Made by a program: the position numbers and the translations under genes. The notes below the pieces were generated by a model. The model had not been told where the DNA came from. It did not search any database and saw only the letters and a program-made list of their open reading frames with translations. A DNA stretch of 64,000 nt from Echinarachnius parma (taxonomy: Eukaryota > Echinodermata > Echinoidea > Clypeasteroida > Echinarachniidae), in the NCBI GenBank assembly GCA_037951105.1, contig JBAMJV010011260.1:94826-158825 (forward strand). Direction: 5' to 3'. Below, piece by piece: positions 22,986 to 34,830 of the stretch (its first letter is position 1; each line of letters begins with the position of its first letter).

Positions 22986-23610
22986 CGGTCGTGCTAAAGT
23001 GGTTTATGTCGGTCAATACCAGAATTGCAGCGCTTCAAACTACATTCATTTTAAGAAATTTGCTTTATACGAACGTAAACGGTTGGTGTATAATATTATT
23101 GAGATATGACTTGTAAAAGTCTTCCAGATAGTACCGAATGACAAAGGGTGAAATGAACGGGTCTTTGACGGCGCCATGAAGCTGGTAAACACTGGAGTAC
23201 ATTACATGGGGTAAACAGTGTAGCTCCTGGATGACATCTAACCCTCGTCAAACATAGATGTGCAGCTATTGCCAATTTCATTATCTTAATATTTCAAAAT
23301 TCAATATTTGATTGTATTCATCCAACTCAATGGAAACTTGTCTCGGGTTCACACAAAATCACTATTCATAACAATGAATCAATAATACAAACAATCTGAA
23401 CATCAACATTTAAAAATAATACTAATAATAGTAATAATGGTGGCTACTTAAAAGCATTAACATAAATTCATCGTGAAACGTCATTATACACGTTAGATAA
23501 TTTGTATAATTAAGAAAGGGCAAGTGAGCGGAGAGTAAGATACGGAAAGAACAAGGCATTATAATAAATGTGAACATAATGTGAACGAACAAGGTTGAGG
23601 TAACAAGGCC
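22986..23610. other. Gene-free tract with satellite relic
   Basis: At about 23155-23235, CGGGTCTTTGACGGCGCCAT and GGTAAACACTGGAGTACATT match the units of the degenerate array at 24235-24970. The rest is unremarkable. Confidence 0.5.
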
Positions 23611-24164
23611 TTAAAGTGATACCTGTAAAGTGTCATATATTGCACAAAATGCCATTTGAGACTTCAATCCTACATCAATATCATTGTAAAATACAATTGA
23701 AAGATTTGTGAAAGTTTGAAAGAAAACGAACACTGTTTACCTAGTGAAAAAAACGAATATTGAGTTCATATTTTATCACCGAATACTGATGGCCTGTCAT
23801 GGATTTGTAGCAGTCACAATCAGCCGTTGACGATATCCGCACTCGTGTATGTTTACTGTACAGAATTTATGGAATTTGCGCACGTACGTTGGATCAAAGT
23901 TCAGTAGCGTCTGGAATGTTTCCCACGCGTGCTAGCTCGGACATGTTTAGCTAGGACAATTGTACTTTTTTTCAATTGCGTTAATCAACGTGTTTCAAAT
24001 AATGATTTTCAATGATAATTATCTTCATACTAAAGGGACATTTGAAAAAAAATCCAACCCTATTTTATTCTTCTCTTACCATAAGCTAAACAACACGGTA
24101 GAAGAGAAACGAGGAAGCTCCAAGTAATTTGTGTGGATTTTGACACTTTACAGGTATGACTTTA
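23611..24164. mobile_element. TTAA-flanked TIR element (about 550 bp)
   Basis: Starts TTAAAGTGATACCTGTAAAG, then TGTCA, and ends TGACACTTTACAGGTATGAC, then TTTAA. Non-coding. Fragments occur at 53780-53880 (inverted CTCTTACCATAAGC block) and at about 57845-57985 (CACTGTTTACCTAATGAAAA). Confidence 0.8.
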
Positions 24165-24234
24165 AACATTTGAACTGGGCATTGCCTGCGCAATCACAGG
24201 CCCGTAACCATGCAGGAGGCACCCAACCCCCTGA

Positions 24235-24970
24235 AGGTGATGTTTAAACTGCTTCGGACGGAGATGATCAAATGCCAAAAGTTGGTGCGAATAGGTCGAG
24301 GCGCCATGATAGCGGTATCACCTTACACAGGATACACAGTAGTTCACCTCTTTCGGGAGAACTTACCATGTCATCCATAACTTCACATAACATATCTTCA
24401 AATTGCTAACATGTGGCTTTTTAAAACTTAATCCGGACGGATTAAATGCCAAACGTTGGTTTAAACGGGTCCAATAAGGCGCCGTGCTACTAGTTAACAC
24501 AATATCCCCTTGGGTGCGCAGCTTTTACAAAATTAATTTCTTAACATGGTTACAAAGTAGAAATTCAAAACCTTAAACACGATCTATAAGATAAATGTTA
24601 TGTTTAGACTGCTTCTGACAGGATTAAATGCCAAACGCTGGTGTGAATGGGTCCAAGTTGGACTCATGATAGTGTTCAACATTATAATCATCACATTGCA
24701 CTGGGTACACTGCAGTTCACCTCATTTGGGGAAATGTAACTGTGTCATTGAAAACTACACAGTAATTGCAAGTGTGCTTCTGAAAATCTTAGAACGAAGC
24801 AGGTTGGTGTGAAAAGTGCACTTTAAACCGATTCTAGACGCGTTACACGTTTATCGTTGGTCTGAAGTGGTCCAGGACGCCGCTATGATGAAGCGGTAAA
24901 CACTAGATCGCCTTACACGGGGTACACTGCAGTTCAGCTCTCGGGGGAAATACACTCGTGTCTTGCCTGG
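24235..24970. repeat. Degenerate satellite, four units of about 180-210 bp
   Basis: Each unit has GGATTAAATGCCAAACG-like, TTGGTGTGAATGGGTCCAA-like, CGCCATGATAG, GGGTACACTGCAGTTCAC-like and GGGGAAA blocks, at about 24255, 24430, 24610 and 24835. Strongly diverged. Related single units occur at 23155 and about 27205. Confidence 0.75.
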
Positions 24971-25290
24971 CTGCGCAGTTATTAAGCCTTCCAAAGAATC
25001 ACACTTACAATCAGTCTCAAAATCCTGTGAAATCATGGAGAAATTAAAGTTAATATTCGATTATTGAATACTAGTGTTCACTTAATTGCATATTCCCTCA
25101 AAACGATGATAGCTATAGCGAACTATACTGGTAGCTTGCCTGGCCGCGCTGCGCAGTTTATATTAAGCCTTCGAAAGAATCACACTCACAATCTCACAAT
25201 CTTGACAAATCATGGTACAGTTAAAGCTAATATTCGATTCTTGAATACTTGTGTTCACGTTATAATAACATATCATTGAATTTTGTCAAA
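24970..25290. repeat. Tandem duplication of about 165 bp
   Basis: CTGCGCAGTTATTAAGCCTT, AAAGAATCACACTTACAATC and TTAAAGTTAATATTCGATTA recur with changes at 25148-25260 (TTAAAGCTAATATTCGATTC, then TTGAATACTTGTGTTCAC). Another single copy of the AGAATCGCACTGACGATCAG block is near 26030. Confidence 0.75.
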
Positions 25291-25375
25291 GGCAATTGCA
25301 TATTAATGCCCTCCTTTAAGCGATACTAATTATAACGATCCACTGACAGGTGTTGTGCCTATAACCGGGCGGTTA

Positions 25376-26019
25376 TTAAAGTGGCCAGGCAAACCAAACG
25401 CATGTTATCTTCTGTTCATCTGTATTAGTGTACACATCAATTATTTGTAAACCATTTGACCCAAACATATTTTGTTTATTTTAAAACATTTTAGTAATTA
25501 TTTTTCGCAATATTGTGAAGCCCCCACTTCTGAAAGTAGAATTCTATTGTTGACCTGTTGTGACATCATCATCCATTCACTACTCAGTTACAAAGAAGTT
25601 ACCTTCACCCAAGCTCAGTGCCTACTCACAATAGCATCACACGGTTGAATAGAATACCAACTCACACACCTTTAATTTCAATAGCTGTTGCTATGTCAGA
25701 AGAAAAGCACTGTCTAAGCTATTGCATGGAGGTATGCAGGGCATGCTTTTGTGTGGATGTTCTTTTTGTACTTTCATCTTTTGTTAATCTCATGGTAGCT
25801 GACCAGTGATTGACAGATGATGTCACAACAGGTCAACAATATAATTTACTCTGGAGGGTTTTTAGGAGGTGGGGCTTAGCAACATGAAGAAAAATAAATG
25901 ATAAAATGTTTTAAAATATACAAAACATATTTAGGTCAAACCGTTTACAAATATTGAATGTGTACACTAATACACATGAACAGAAGTCAACATGCATTTG
26001 GTTTGCAGGGCCCCTTTAA
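25376..26019. mobile_element. TTAA foldback MITE family F3, diverged copy
   Basis: Bounded by TTAA. The left arm TGTTCATCTGTATTAGTGTA and right arm TACACTAATACACATGAACA are part of arms of more than 150 bp. The outer ends are GTGGCCAGGCAAACC and TTGGTTTGCAGGGCCCC. The unique centre contains ACTCACACACCTTTAATTTC. The near-twin at 49123-49797 is better preserved. Confidence 0.85.
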
Positions 26020-26068
26020 GCCTTTGGAAGAATCGCACTGACGATCAGTCACACATTCTGCTAAAATC

Positions 26069-26451
26069 AGGTGCGTCGTTTGGAGCACACCTCCATGTCG
26101 ATAGTGAAAGGGTGCGTCGTTTGGAGCACACCTCCAGGTCGATAATGCAAATTATGTATGATACATAAATGAACCGCTACTCACCATGTATTATGACAAA
26201 AGAAAAGAAGAGTCATACAAGAGGATTCGAACACATGATAACTACTGTTGATGTCCACAGCGTGACCATTAGGCCACCATTAGGCCACGTACACCGCTGA
26301 TGACCAGTATGGTCTCATTGTAATTATAACCCTCAAACTCACCCAAACCATAATCCTAGTGACGTTGCGTGACGTCACGATATTAATATTCATAATCGAC
26401 CTGGAGCTGAGGTAGACGTAGACCTTGAGGTGTGCTCCAAACGACGCACTC
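26069..26451. mobile_element. TIR element with duplicated left end and tRNA-like insert
   Basis: GTGCGTCGTTTGGAGCACAC, then CTCCA, occurs twice in tandem at about 26071 and 26112. It occurs once inverted at about 26428-26451 (GTGTGCTCCAAACGACGCAC). Between them, minus-strand GTGGCCTAATGGTCACGC and GTGTTCGAATCCTC (26286-26221) resemble tRNA A and B boxes. Confidence 0.7.
26221..26287 (-). mobile_element. tRNA-derived head (SINE-like)
   Basis: A-box TGGCCTAATGGTCACGC and B-box GTTCGAATCC are spaced as in a tRNA, but the acceptor stem does not close. A TTAGGCCACCA duplication sits at its 5' side. Probably a SINE head or relic, not a tRNA gene. Confidence 0.5.
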
Positions 26452-26639
26452 GGTGAGGGTATGGTGGAATTAACGATACTAGTCTTCATTTTTAGGAAAT
26501 GTCATTAAATTCCTTTAAGGTGATTGCATATTCATCCTCCAAAGTAAATCGTAAAAGAGAAAACAATCTAAAATCTCCTTTATAATGGTGTTATCAGTAA
26601 TCATTCAAAATAATGATACAATGATATTGATGATTATAC

Positions 26640-26850
26640 TGATTTAAAGGGATCTATTAACTTTGTTTGCATGTATAAAAAGTTATGACTGGTTGATACA
26701 ATGTATATTCTTGTTATTGGATATGTCCACTGGGTGTTGTGTGTGCAAATGATGTGGGGCACATGTGGGGCACATCTGCTGACGCAGATTGTCATGTTGT
26801 TGTGAATTTGCATATGTGTTTTTGTACTTTTGATGTTAACTTATTATTAT
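26640..26850. mobile_element. F2 MITE left-end fragment
   Basis: TTTAAAGGGATCTATTAACT then GTTGATACAATGTATATTCT and GGATATGTCCACTGGGTGTT match the F2 left half at 56464 onward. The right half is missing. Confidence 0.65.
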
Positions 26851-27068
26851 TATAATTTTTGTTTATGTTATAATATATATTTTTTTAATTACCTCTATTT
26901 TATTTATTGATTGTTTTTATTGATTGTTTGTTACTGTTTATGTAAGTATTTATTGATTTAATCTAATTTAATTAATTAAGTTATTATTATTATAATGTTT
27001 TGTTTTTGTTGGTGGGGGGGGGGGGGGGGGGGCATGCTCCCCGGCGTGTCCCACGTAGCTACGCCAAC
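26851..27068. repeat. AT-rich tract, poly-G run and hAT-like terminus
   Basis: About 18 G at 27015-27032, followed by GCATGCTCCCCGGCGTGTCC, then CACGTAGCTACGCCAACG. CGTAGCTACG next to a G-run also occurs near 10957 and 36355. The ends recall hAT termini (GGCGTAGC) but no duplication is visible. Confidence 0.5.
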
Positions 27069-27720
27069 GACTGACAAGAAAGAGACAAATATGAGCGATG
27101 CAAAATTCGCATCCTTGATATCTGGGGGCTATGGTGCAATTGTTTGAACTCATAAAGTTGATGTCAACAGGCTTAAAAGCAGGGTTTTTATAACTATTAC
27201 AGACATAATTAAATGATAAATGTTGATCTGAACAGGTCCTTAACGGCGAACCGAATAGAACGAGGCACTTTAGCCATATTGATGCTCCCCGCCCAGGTGC
27301 AATATGGGTACTTGGCATGAAAAAGGATGTATAAAAAGGCATAAGTGCACTATAAAGTAGCACCTGCTGGAATGCTCCTCATGGAGTGGAGAGGGTGCAC
27401 AATAAAGTGCGGATGTGTATCCAATGGCCAAGATATATATGTCAATAATAGATGCATGTCTATCTGGGAGAACAGAGCAACAGACCACTGCATATAGGCT
27501 AACCTGGAGATAAATAAGACTACACAAAACAAATCATAATAAAAAAAAATGAGCGATGAATCGCATCCTTGATGTCTGGCATGTCTGGCGGCTACGGTGC
27601 AATGGTGTCACGTGAGACATCAACCATCTATCACGGCTCGCTCTAATCAATCTCACAATCAAGACAAATTACTTACTTTGAGGCAAATTCAGGTTGTCAT
27701 TTCCCGTGGCCCAGATATGA
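27069..27720. other. Gene-free tract
   Basis: One diverged unit of the 24-kb satellite (GGTCCTTAACGGCGAACC) lies at about 27235. GATGTCTGG...GGCTA(C/T)GGTGCAATG occurs twice (about 27117 and 27570). No gene is supported. Confidence 0.45.
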
Positions 27721-27985
27721 ACATGGGCAGGGGGCGTAGCCACGAGTTGCATGTCCGTGTCGGGGTGGGGGGGGGGGGGGGGGGGGGCATGGACCAAAAT
27801 AAATGGACCCAAACAAAGTTGTTGTTTTTTTTTTAGGGGGGGGGGGGGGGGGGGCGTCAACAAGTCAGACCGATCATTGCCCGAGACCACTGGTTTACAT
27901 TTGTTTAGATGGCCGGAACAGACCCACAAAAAAGACAATTATCAATATCGAGGGGGGGGGGGGGGGAGGGGGGAGGGGGTCATGT
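27721..27985. repeat. Cluster of three poly-G runs
   Basis: G-runs of about 16-22 bases at about 27766-27787, 27837-27854 and 27950-27966, then GAGGGGGGAGGGGG. The first follows GGGGGCGTAGCCACGAGTTG, a hAT-like end. All frames through here are glycine- or proline-run artefacts. Confidence 0.85.
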
Positions 27986-29338
27986 ACCTAAATATTGAAA
28001 AGGTGGTTGGGATCCGTACATCAGATGTACCATGCGCACGCCTTGCGCACGATTTATACATACTGCACACTGGCTCGATCAGACTGCATGCACAACATAG
28101 CCAAGTTTGAAATGACGGGTGTGAACCGTTTACCCGAATATTTCCCAGATATGATCGCCCCGCGTACTACGATTCGCCCCTATAAATGCGATGAATTTAC
28201 CTGAGATACTTTTTGCCAAATATTGGTGGATTAAAAACTCTCGAGGCTGCAGCCGCCATTGCCAACTACAGACATTACTCATGTGGCCCCGACTGAAAAA
28301 TCTAAATTATATGCTACTGACCTGGAAATGCTCGAAGGGATTGGTTTATTTCCTTTCAAAAGTCATGAACAGGCGATAAATTACGAGTGTTGTTTTGAAA
28401 GTAGAAGATTAATGTGCCTTTTGAAGGTAACGCAGACAACAGGGGGAAATTCACGGAAGTCGAACTGAAGCGTTCATTTCATATACCATGTATACCGCAT
28501 GATTCGACCGATTTGTATTACACTGCGTTGTTCTCTGCTAGCTGTAAGTTAAATACTTCGTGATTCGCTTTCTGGTCAGGTTTTATTTTTGTATTCAATT
28601 TTGAATTAAATCCCCGACACCATTAAGTCCAGTTAAAAATGCACAGTTAATTTGGAAACCATCTCAACTACACTCGCTTGAAGTCTTGGATGTGATTCGG
28701 ATTCGTTACTCAGGCGCGCGGTGTTATCTTGCGAACGATCTGCGCACGGTGCGTAATACCAACAACTAATTAGTGTTATGCAGTGCGCGCAAACAAGCCT
28801 AGTTCCAAAAGGCGACCCGCTGTGACATAGCATCTCCACGCCTGATGATGTTTAGGACTGGGAGCTATGTGATCTATTATCGCAATGACAACTGGTCCAC
28901 ATGCATTAGGGATTCTTGCTGACAGAGTTTTAGGTTGGCTTAGGTCCGGGACATCATCATCTGTCAGTAGCACCTATTTAAGTTGATCTCGTTAAGCGCC
29001 ACTCGGGGACTGTGGACAGATGCACACCGTGAGAGTACCGCAGTGCGGCGGGAGTATTATACCAACTCATGTATGTGGTATGGCGCGCGCTATCGATATC
29101 AGTGTATGCCCACTACGTGTTGTCCTCAAACACGACAATTACTTTAACTCCGCCGCTGCTGTTTCTATGTATAGATGATTACATGGGGGCCTGATACGAA
29201 GTGACGGGCTTTATATGAATGGTATTCTCTATGCCAATGAGCCGCTTAGAAGGGGTGCTCCAGATAGCGTTGAAATGGTGTATAAGTGTTGGATGGCATT
29301 GTGTCATATGTCCCGCGTAATAATCATGTAACACGCTG
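27986..29338. other. Gene-free tract
   Basis: No mobile element with defined ends and no coding exon recognised. It is moderately GC-rich around 28680-28830. Confidence 0.4.
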
Positions 29339-29902
29339 TTAAAGGGATAGTTGAGTTTTGGTAGAGAGGGCGCTAGACTACTTATTTTTTCGTGAGGTAA
29401 TGACAAACTGAGTGTAAGATTTGAAAGAGCATAATATTTAAATAATAACATCATTTTTGTTTGATCAAAATCGGTTCAGAGACGGCTGAAATATCCATAA
29501 ATATAACAATTTGTAATAAAGCTGGGGCCCCAGGTTTATTAGAGAATTTTGAACCAGCCGTTACAAATTCAAAAATATGCTTCCTCTTTTTCAAAAAGTT
29601 ACAAAATAGGTATTTAAATAGTTGTTGGTTATTTCTCTATCTAATCACTATTTCAACAAAACATTACATGCACAATATTTTATTCAAAATGGTTGAAACC
29701 GATTAGTGTTCAGAGAACGCCCTCTTACGTTTTAACGGCTCTTTTTAAATGATAACATGATCTTTACTACGTAATTTGTAATTTTGTGTTCCTTTCTAGT
29801 TATAACTATTAGTTTGTAATGTAATGATGCAGGTTTTGGTTACTAAAATTCAGTTTCACCAAAACTGTACTCTCCTTACCAGAACTCAACTAGCCCCCTA
29901 AG
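29339..29902. mobile_element. TTAA MITE family F1 copy
   Basis: TTAAAGGGATAGTTGAGTTT at the left, with TAGAGAGGGCGCTAGACTAC. The centre GCTGGGGCCCCAGGTTTATT is followed by TCAAAATGGTTGAAACCGAT. The right end is AACTCAACTAGCCCCCTAA. Same orientation as 11759-12302, opposite to 62893-63468. Confidence 0.88.
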
Positions 29903-29983
29903 CACAGTGAACGCTGCGAATAAAATAGCTATCACAGGACACGTTGTGTGTACATGCTCAAAATGTGTTCACATCTTCCCTGG

Positions 29984-30308
29984 ATAATAATAATATATAG
30001 CTTTTATAGAGCGCCATCTATCTAGTTGCCTATTCAGAGGCGCATTATTACCCTTGGTCATCAGGTACAGTTCAAATCCGCACATTTATCTTGTGCACCA
30101 TCTCAACTCCCAAGGGAGCATACTAGCCCAAGCTGCCCAACGGGCGCTGAAGGCTAATTAACACCCGACCAAGTACCCAATTATACTCCTGGGTAGAGAG
30201 CAGCAATGTGGATTAATTGTCTTGCTGAAGGACAAACGGAGTGGGCAGGGTTCGAACTCGGGATCTCGAGATCAGAAAGCGCGCGCTCTACCGATCTTGC
30301 CACACCAC
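29984..30308 (-). mobile_element. tRNA-derived SINE, full-length, reverse orientation
   Basis: On the minus strand the head has TGTGGCAAGATCGGTAGAGC (A box) and CGAGTTCGAACCCTGCCCA (B box). Then come GTTTGTCCTTCAGCAAGACA, CTACCCAGGAGTATAATTGG, TCCCTTGGGAGTTGAGATGG and a tail ending GCGCTCTATAAAAGC, then ATATTATTATT. Same block order as 22534-22865. Confidence 0.85.
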
Positions 30309-31015
30309 ATCCACTGGATCACTGTAGCTCGTTGATGCATATGGAATAGGTAGGATGTTTCGGACTACCTATGATACAACACCATACCCTTATAATTGCA
30401 GTATGTCAGAAGGTTACCACGGGACACAGACTGAAGAGCTTCTTTCCGAAAGCCGTTAAATACACTTTGTACCTTTTGATAACATCAGGTTTCTCTGTCA
30501 CGGTCAAATTATGTACACAAGCCTCTGGAAATATAAACTGGTACGTTCCATATTTGGTGTTTGGTTGTGTAATTTGTCCTAAAATGTGGGTTTCTAGATA
30601 GCTTTGAGCTTGACACTGATGTACTGATATAGATAGCTCATTTTTGTTTTATGGAATGTGGATTTAGCACCTTTCGGAACTAAGCTCTTCACATGTTGAT
30701 CAATTTGTACCGATGTATGCCTCAGGGGAACCAAGCGATCCATATATATACATCTGTACATGGTGTATGCAACAGTTGTATGTGCGGCATTGTCGACCCA
30801 CTGTTTATAGGAACCTGGTAGGACCTGCTTTGCATGGTCAAATCTAGTATAGGGAACATACTAATCCATTGTACATGGAAGCATGGTGGGTCCTGCTTTT
30901 CATTATCTAACACAAACATGATTTCGTGCAGCGCCCTCTTTACCAAAACTGAACTACCCCTTTAAGCAATCGCCTACATAAAGTGGTGGGCCTACGGTAA
31001 ATGTACAGGGTGCGA
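30309..31015. other. Gene-free tract with F1 end fragment
   Basis: At about 30926-30964, CAGCGCCCTCTTTACCAAAA then CTGAACTACCCCTTTAA is an isolated F1 right terminus. The preceding 150 bp contain an imperfect duplication (GGACCTGCTTTGCATGGTCA against GGTCCTGCTTTTCATTATCT). Confidence 0.55.
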
Positions 31016-31035
31016 TATGTTCAAAAGACAGGTTA

Positions 31036-31087
31036 AAAATAATCCATCTATCTATCTATCTATGTATCTATCTATCTATCTATCTAT

Positions 31088-31119
<32 letters not shown>

Positions 31120-31184
31120 CTATCTATGTATCTATCTATCTATGTATCTATCTATCTATCTATGTATCTATGTATCTATGTATA

Positions 31185-31223
<39 letters not shown>

Positions 31224-31282
31224 GTTTATATCCTATCCTATCTATCTATCTATCTATCTATCTATATATCTATCTATAAATA
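31036..31282. repeat. (TATC)n microsatellite, left block
   Basis: About 245 bp of TATC with TATG and TATA interruptions. All frames read as Tyr-Leu-Ser-Ile repeats, which is not coding evidence. Confidence 0.97.
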
Positions 31283-31312
31283 AATTTAACTTAAAAAGTC
31301 CTCGTCGATGAA

Positions 31313-31705
31313 ATATAGATAGATATATAGATAGATACATACATAGATAGATAGATACATAGATAGATAGATATATAGATAGATAGATATATAGATAGAT
31401 ATAAAAAAGTCAATAAAATAAACTCGAAAACACGCTAGAATTCCTTGGTTAAGTCTTTATTCAATTACTTTCGACCGGTTTCTTTCTCTTCAAAAAAGTA
31501 AAAGTAAATGCTTCATTTACTTTTTTGAAGAGAAAGAAACCGGTCGAAAGTAATTGAATAAAGACTTAACCAAGGAATTCTAGCGTGTTTTCGAGTTTAT
31601 TTTATTGACTTTTTTATATCTATCTATATATCTATCTATCTATATATCTATCTATCTATGTATCTATCTATCTATGTATGTATCTATCTATATATCTATC
31701 TATAT
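31313..31705. repeat. Perfect palindrome, 190-bp arms
   Basis: 31313-31502 and 31516-31705 are exact reverse complements by my base-by-base reading, with a 13-bp spacer. Each arm consists of about 95 bp unique DNA plus about 95 bp of interrupted TATC repeat, with every interruption mirrored. The unique part read outward on the right has GAAACCGGTCGAAAGTAATT, then GAATAAAGAC, and CGTGTTTTCGAGTTTATTTT. Confidence 0.95.
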
Positions 31706-31752
31706 ATATATCTATCTATCTATCTATCTATCTATGTATCTATCTATCTATG

Positions 31753-31783
<31 letters not shown>

Positions 31784-31852
31784 GTATCTATCTATCTATA
31801 TATATATCTATCTATCTATCTCTATATATATCTATCTATCTATCTATCTATG

Positions 31853-31895
<43 letters not shown>

Positions 31896-31898
31896 TTA
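31706..31898. repeat. (TATC)n microsatellite, right block
   Basis: Continues from the right palindrome arm with TATG and TATA interruptions, ending TATTTATTGGAC. Confidence 0.97.
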
Positions 31899-33299
31899 TT
31901 GGACTATAGGTCATCCAGACGTTGGACTAAATCTTCCTCATAACATGTCCATTCTCTCATGTCGCTAGCTATCCTTTAGTCCACGCGGCACGTGGCACAG
32001 TCCTAGATACATGACGCTCTATAAATGCTGCATATATATTATTAGTATTATCCTAGTCCACGCAGCCGTTCCCATGTATGATTTTAGTTCATCTCTCCAT
32101 CTGTCTTTCTCTTCTTCTCATTGCCTTCATGAAAATCGAGGGTCCTATATTAACTCTAGGGAAATTACAAAATCTAGTACAGTTAAGTATGGAACATATT
32201 GTACATGTTGTAATTAAATTCATCTGATTCGTATCGTCTCGAATCTTTTTAAAGCATGCGAAATGCATGAGGAAATGGTCCATGTCTAAAGGGCGGCGTA
32301 TTAGCTAATAAGCGTAAGGGAAACCACCCCGTAAACAAAAATAACAACGAATCAAGAAATATAAATCCGCCCCGTCGTATTCAATAAAATAATGAGATGC
32401 AGTTGGTTAACCAGGCAATGAGGTGAATTGCCTGACTGTGCATGGCTGACTTTAGTCAAATGGTACATGAGTTTTGTTTACCAATGTTGAGATAAAATTG
32501 TCCCCAAAATGTGATCTATCCGGATATGATTTAAGTTTGTACAATTGATTATGTTATCTGTTTTTAATCTGTATAATGAGCATTATTATTAGTAATATTG
32601 TTTTCCTTCGGGGGGGGGGGGGGGGGGGGGGTGCGGGTTGTAAGAATGACCGCGACCTTCCTGCCTTGCACGCCTTTAGCCATTCAGCAATCATCGCATC
32701 TTCAAATCTTTCGTTCGTTCACTGAGCTTTGGTCATTTTAAAGTATTTGAATGCTAATATTATTTGCTGTATTTACAGTGTTAGTCGTACGTATGTACTG
32801 TGTTTCCTGTAACCCATCAGATCGTCATTTTGTAACGTATATGAGTACGAATACTGGCCCCTCTGACGTGTCTGGTGATGGCATAGGTTTGTCTTTAGCC
32901 ATGCATATTCAAGTCAACAAAGGTCGCAAAAGGACGATGCTGTTTAATTAATAACGAGTAATTTATGCTGTTGCCTACGGGATTTACAGAGCTAGACAGA
33001 GCTAATTCAAAACAAATTACCGCACGATTTAATCAACATTTACTTCAGAAATTACTCCAAAACCGTTTAAAAAGAAACACAAATCCTACGCCAAATTAAA
33101 CGCATCAATGAGATACTGATTAATGGATGGAATTTAATTCGGGGCCATTTAACCATTGACACTGAATTAAGCTTATTAAGCTTATTACTCTTATTGCAAT
33201 ACGAATTAACCTTTAGCTTGGCGCCCTTTTTGCTTCCTGCTGGGGGTACACGATTGCGCATTAGTAGATTAGGATGGATATTAGCCAAATTACCCTCAA
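31899..33299. other. Gene-free tract with poly-G run
   Basis: A G-run of about 21 lies at 32611-32631. Otherwise AT-rich with no coding exon or bounded repeat seen. Confidence 0.45.
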
Positions 33300-34109
33300 A
33301 GTATCAGACAAGATCAATAATCATGCAGCGCAAATCCTATGTTTCAAGCAATTGTGCTTTACTACTTTGGTAACAGAGGACACGTAGAACGGTTATTAAC
33401 ATTACGATATCAAACCAATCAGTTTCCATTATCAATAATCCTACATCTCAGAAAATGGCAAACAAAAGTATTAATCACCTATATAGCGTGAATAATTAAT
33501 CTCTTAAAAAAACAGAAAACAGACGTGGGAAATAACTTGTATGCATCCTCCTTTGATGAAAGGATGAATAACAATTGCTCCGTTGGATTTCGAACTATTA
33601 TCTCCAATCGACGTCGGTACATTGAGCGTTTTCCATCCGCGAAAACATAACACAAAACGGATTTATGGGGGCCATTCATCTAGATGCCATTTGCCAGTGG
33701 CGCTGAATTTAGCTAACGAGTAAGCATAATATGGTGTGACCTTTTGGCCCAACACCCCTCGTCCGTTGTATGTGGGAGGGGGGGGGGGGGGGGGGGGGGG
33801 GGTACGGTAACTGTACAGGTCAGTATGATGAGATGAAATATTAGGCAAATCATCCTAATAATATAATACAATACAGAACAATCACCATCTTATTCAAGTA
33901 AACATACATCAATACAAACGGGCGGTAGTATAGTTTGGTTTGAACGCTTACTCTAATGAACAATCCATGTAGGTGTAATAAGCGTCTATGACCCCTGGAA
34001 AAAAGATATATAAATACAGGCATATTTGAAGAGCTTAATTCCAAAATGAGATATATCCACCTTTTTTAACGTTGGAGAAAAGAAAAGGAATGTTTCCCTT
34101 TCCAACTTT

Positions 34110-34168
34110 ATGGCTATGAGAATATGGCTATGAGAATATGGCTATGAGAACATGGCTATGAGAATATG
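34110..34168. repeat. 14-bp minisatellite x 4
   Basis: TATGGCTATGAGAA repeated four times with one substitution. Confidence 0.9.
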
Positions 34169-34830
34169 AAAAGGGAACGTTCCATATTTTGGATTTTGAT
34201 TGTGTAACTTGTCATACTATTTGCATTTCTAGATAGCTTCGTTATTGTTTAATGTACTGGTATCGTAAACTCATTTTAATGGAAAATGGGTTGAGCGCCT
34301 TTCGAAACTAAGCTCCTCAATGTAGCGACACGGATACATGGGGGTGGGCAAACCATTTATACGCCATTATAGTCCAGTGGCGCTAAACACGACGTCAGCT
34401 ATCAGTATGAGGTGCGTATTAGGCAAATCAGCCAAATAATATAAGACAAAACAAACACAAACGATAACCATCTTATACCAAGAATCATGAATTCATACGA
34501 ATGGGTGGTATTATAGATTTGTGATCAATCAGCGATCAACCAGCACAACTCAGATATCACATGAATAATGATCGCTTAGTTTGAACTCGAACTATGTCGG
34601 TGCAATAAGTGTTTTTAACCCCCTGAAAAAAGAAGATAAATTACTACTGGTATAATTATGTATATAATATGTATATATACAGCAAAACGGATTTATGGGG
34701 GAGGGTGGGGAAATCCATTTAGTTGCTATTACCCAGTGGCGCTAAATTAAACTAACGAGTAAGCAGTAGTAAGCAGTAGTATGACTAAATTGACATTTTG
34801 GCTTTACACATAATTATAGTCCATTATAAG

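Noticed and set aside
31017..31968. Long Tyr-Leu-Ser-Ile repeat open frames
   Set aside because: Translation of the TATC microsatellite in all three frames; no coding evidence.
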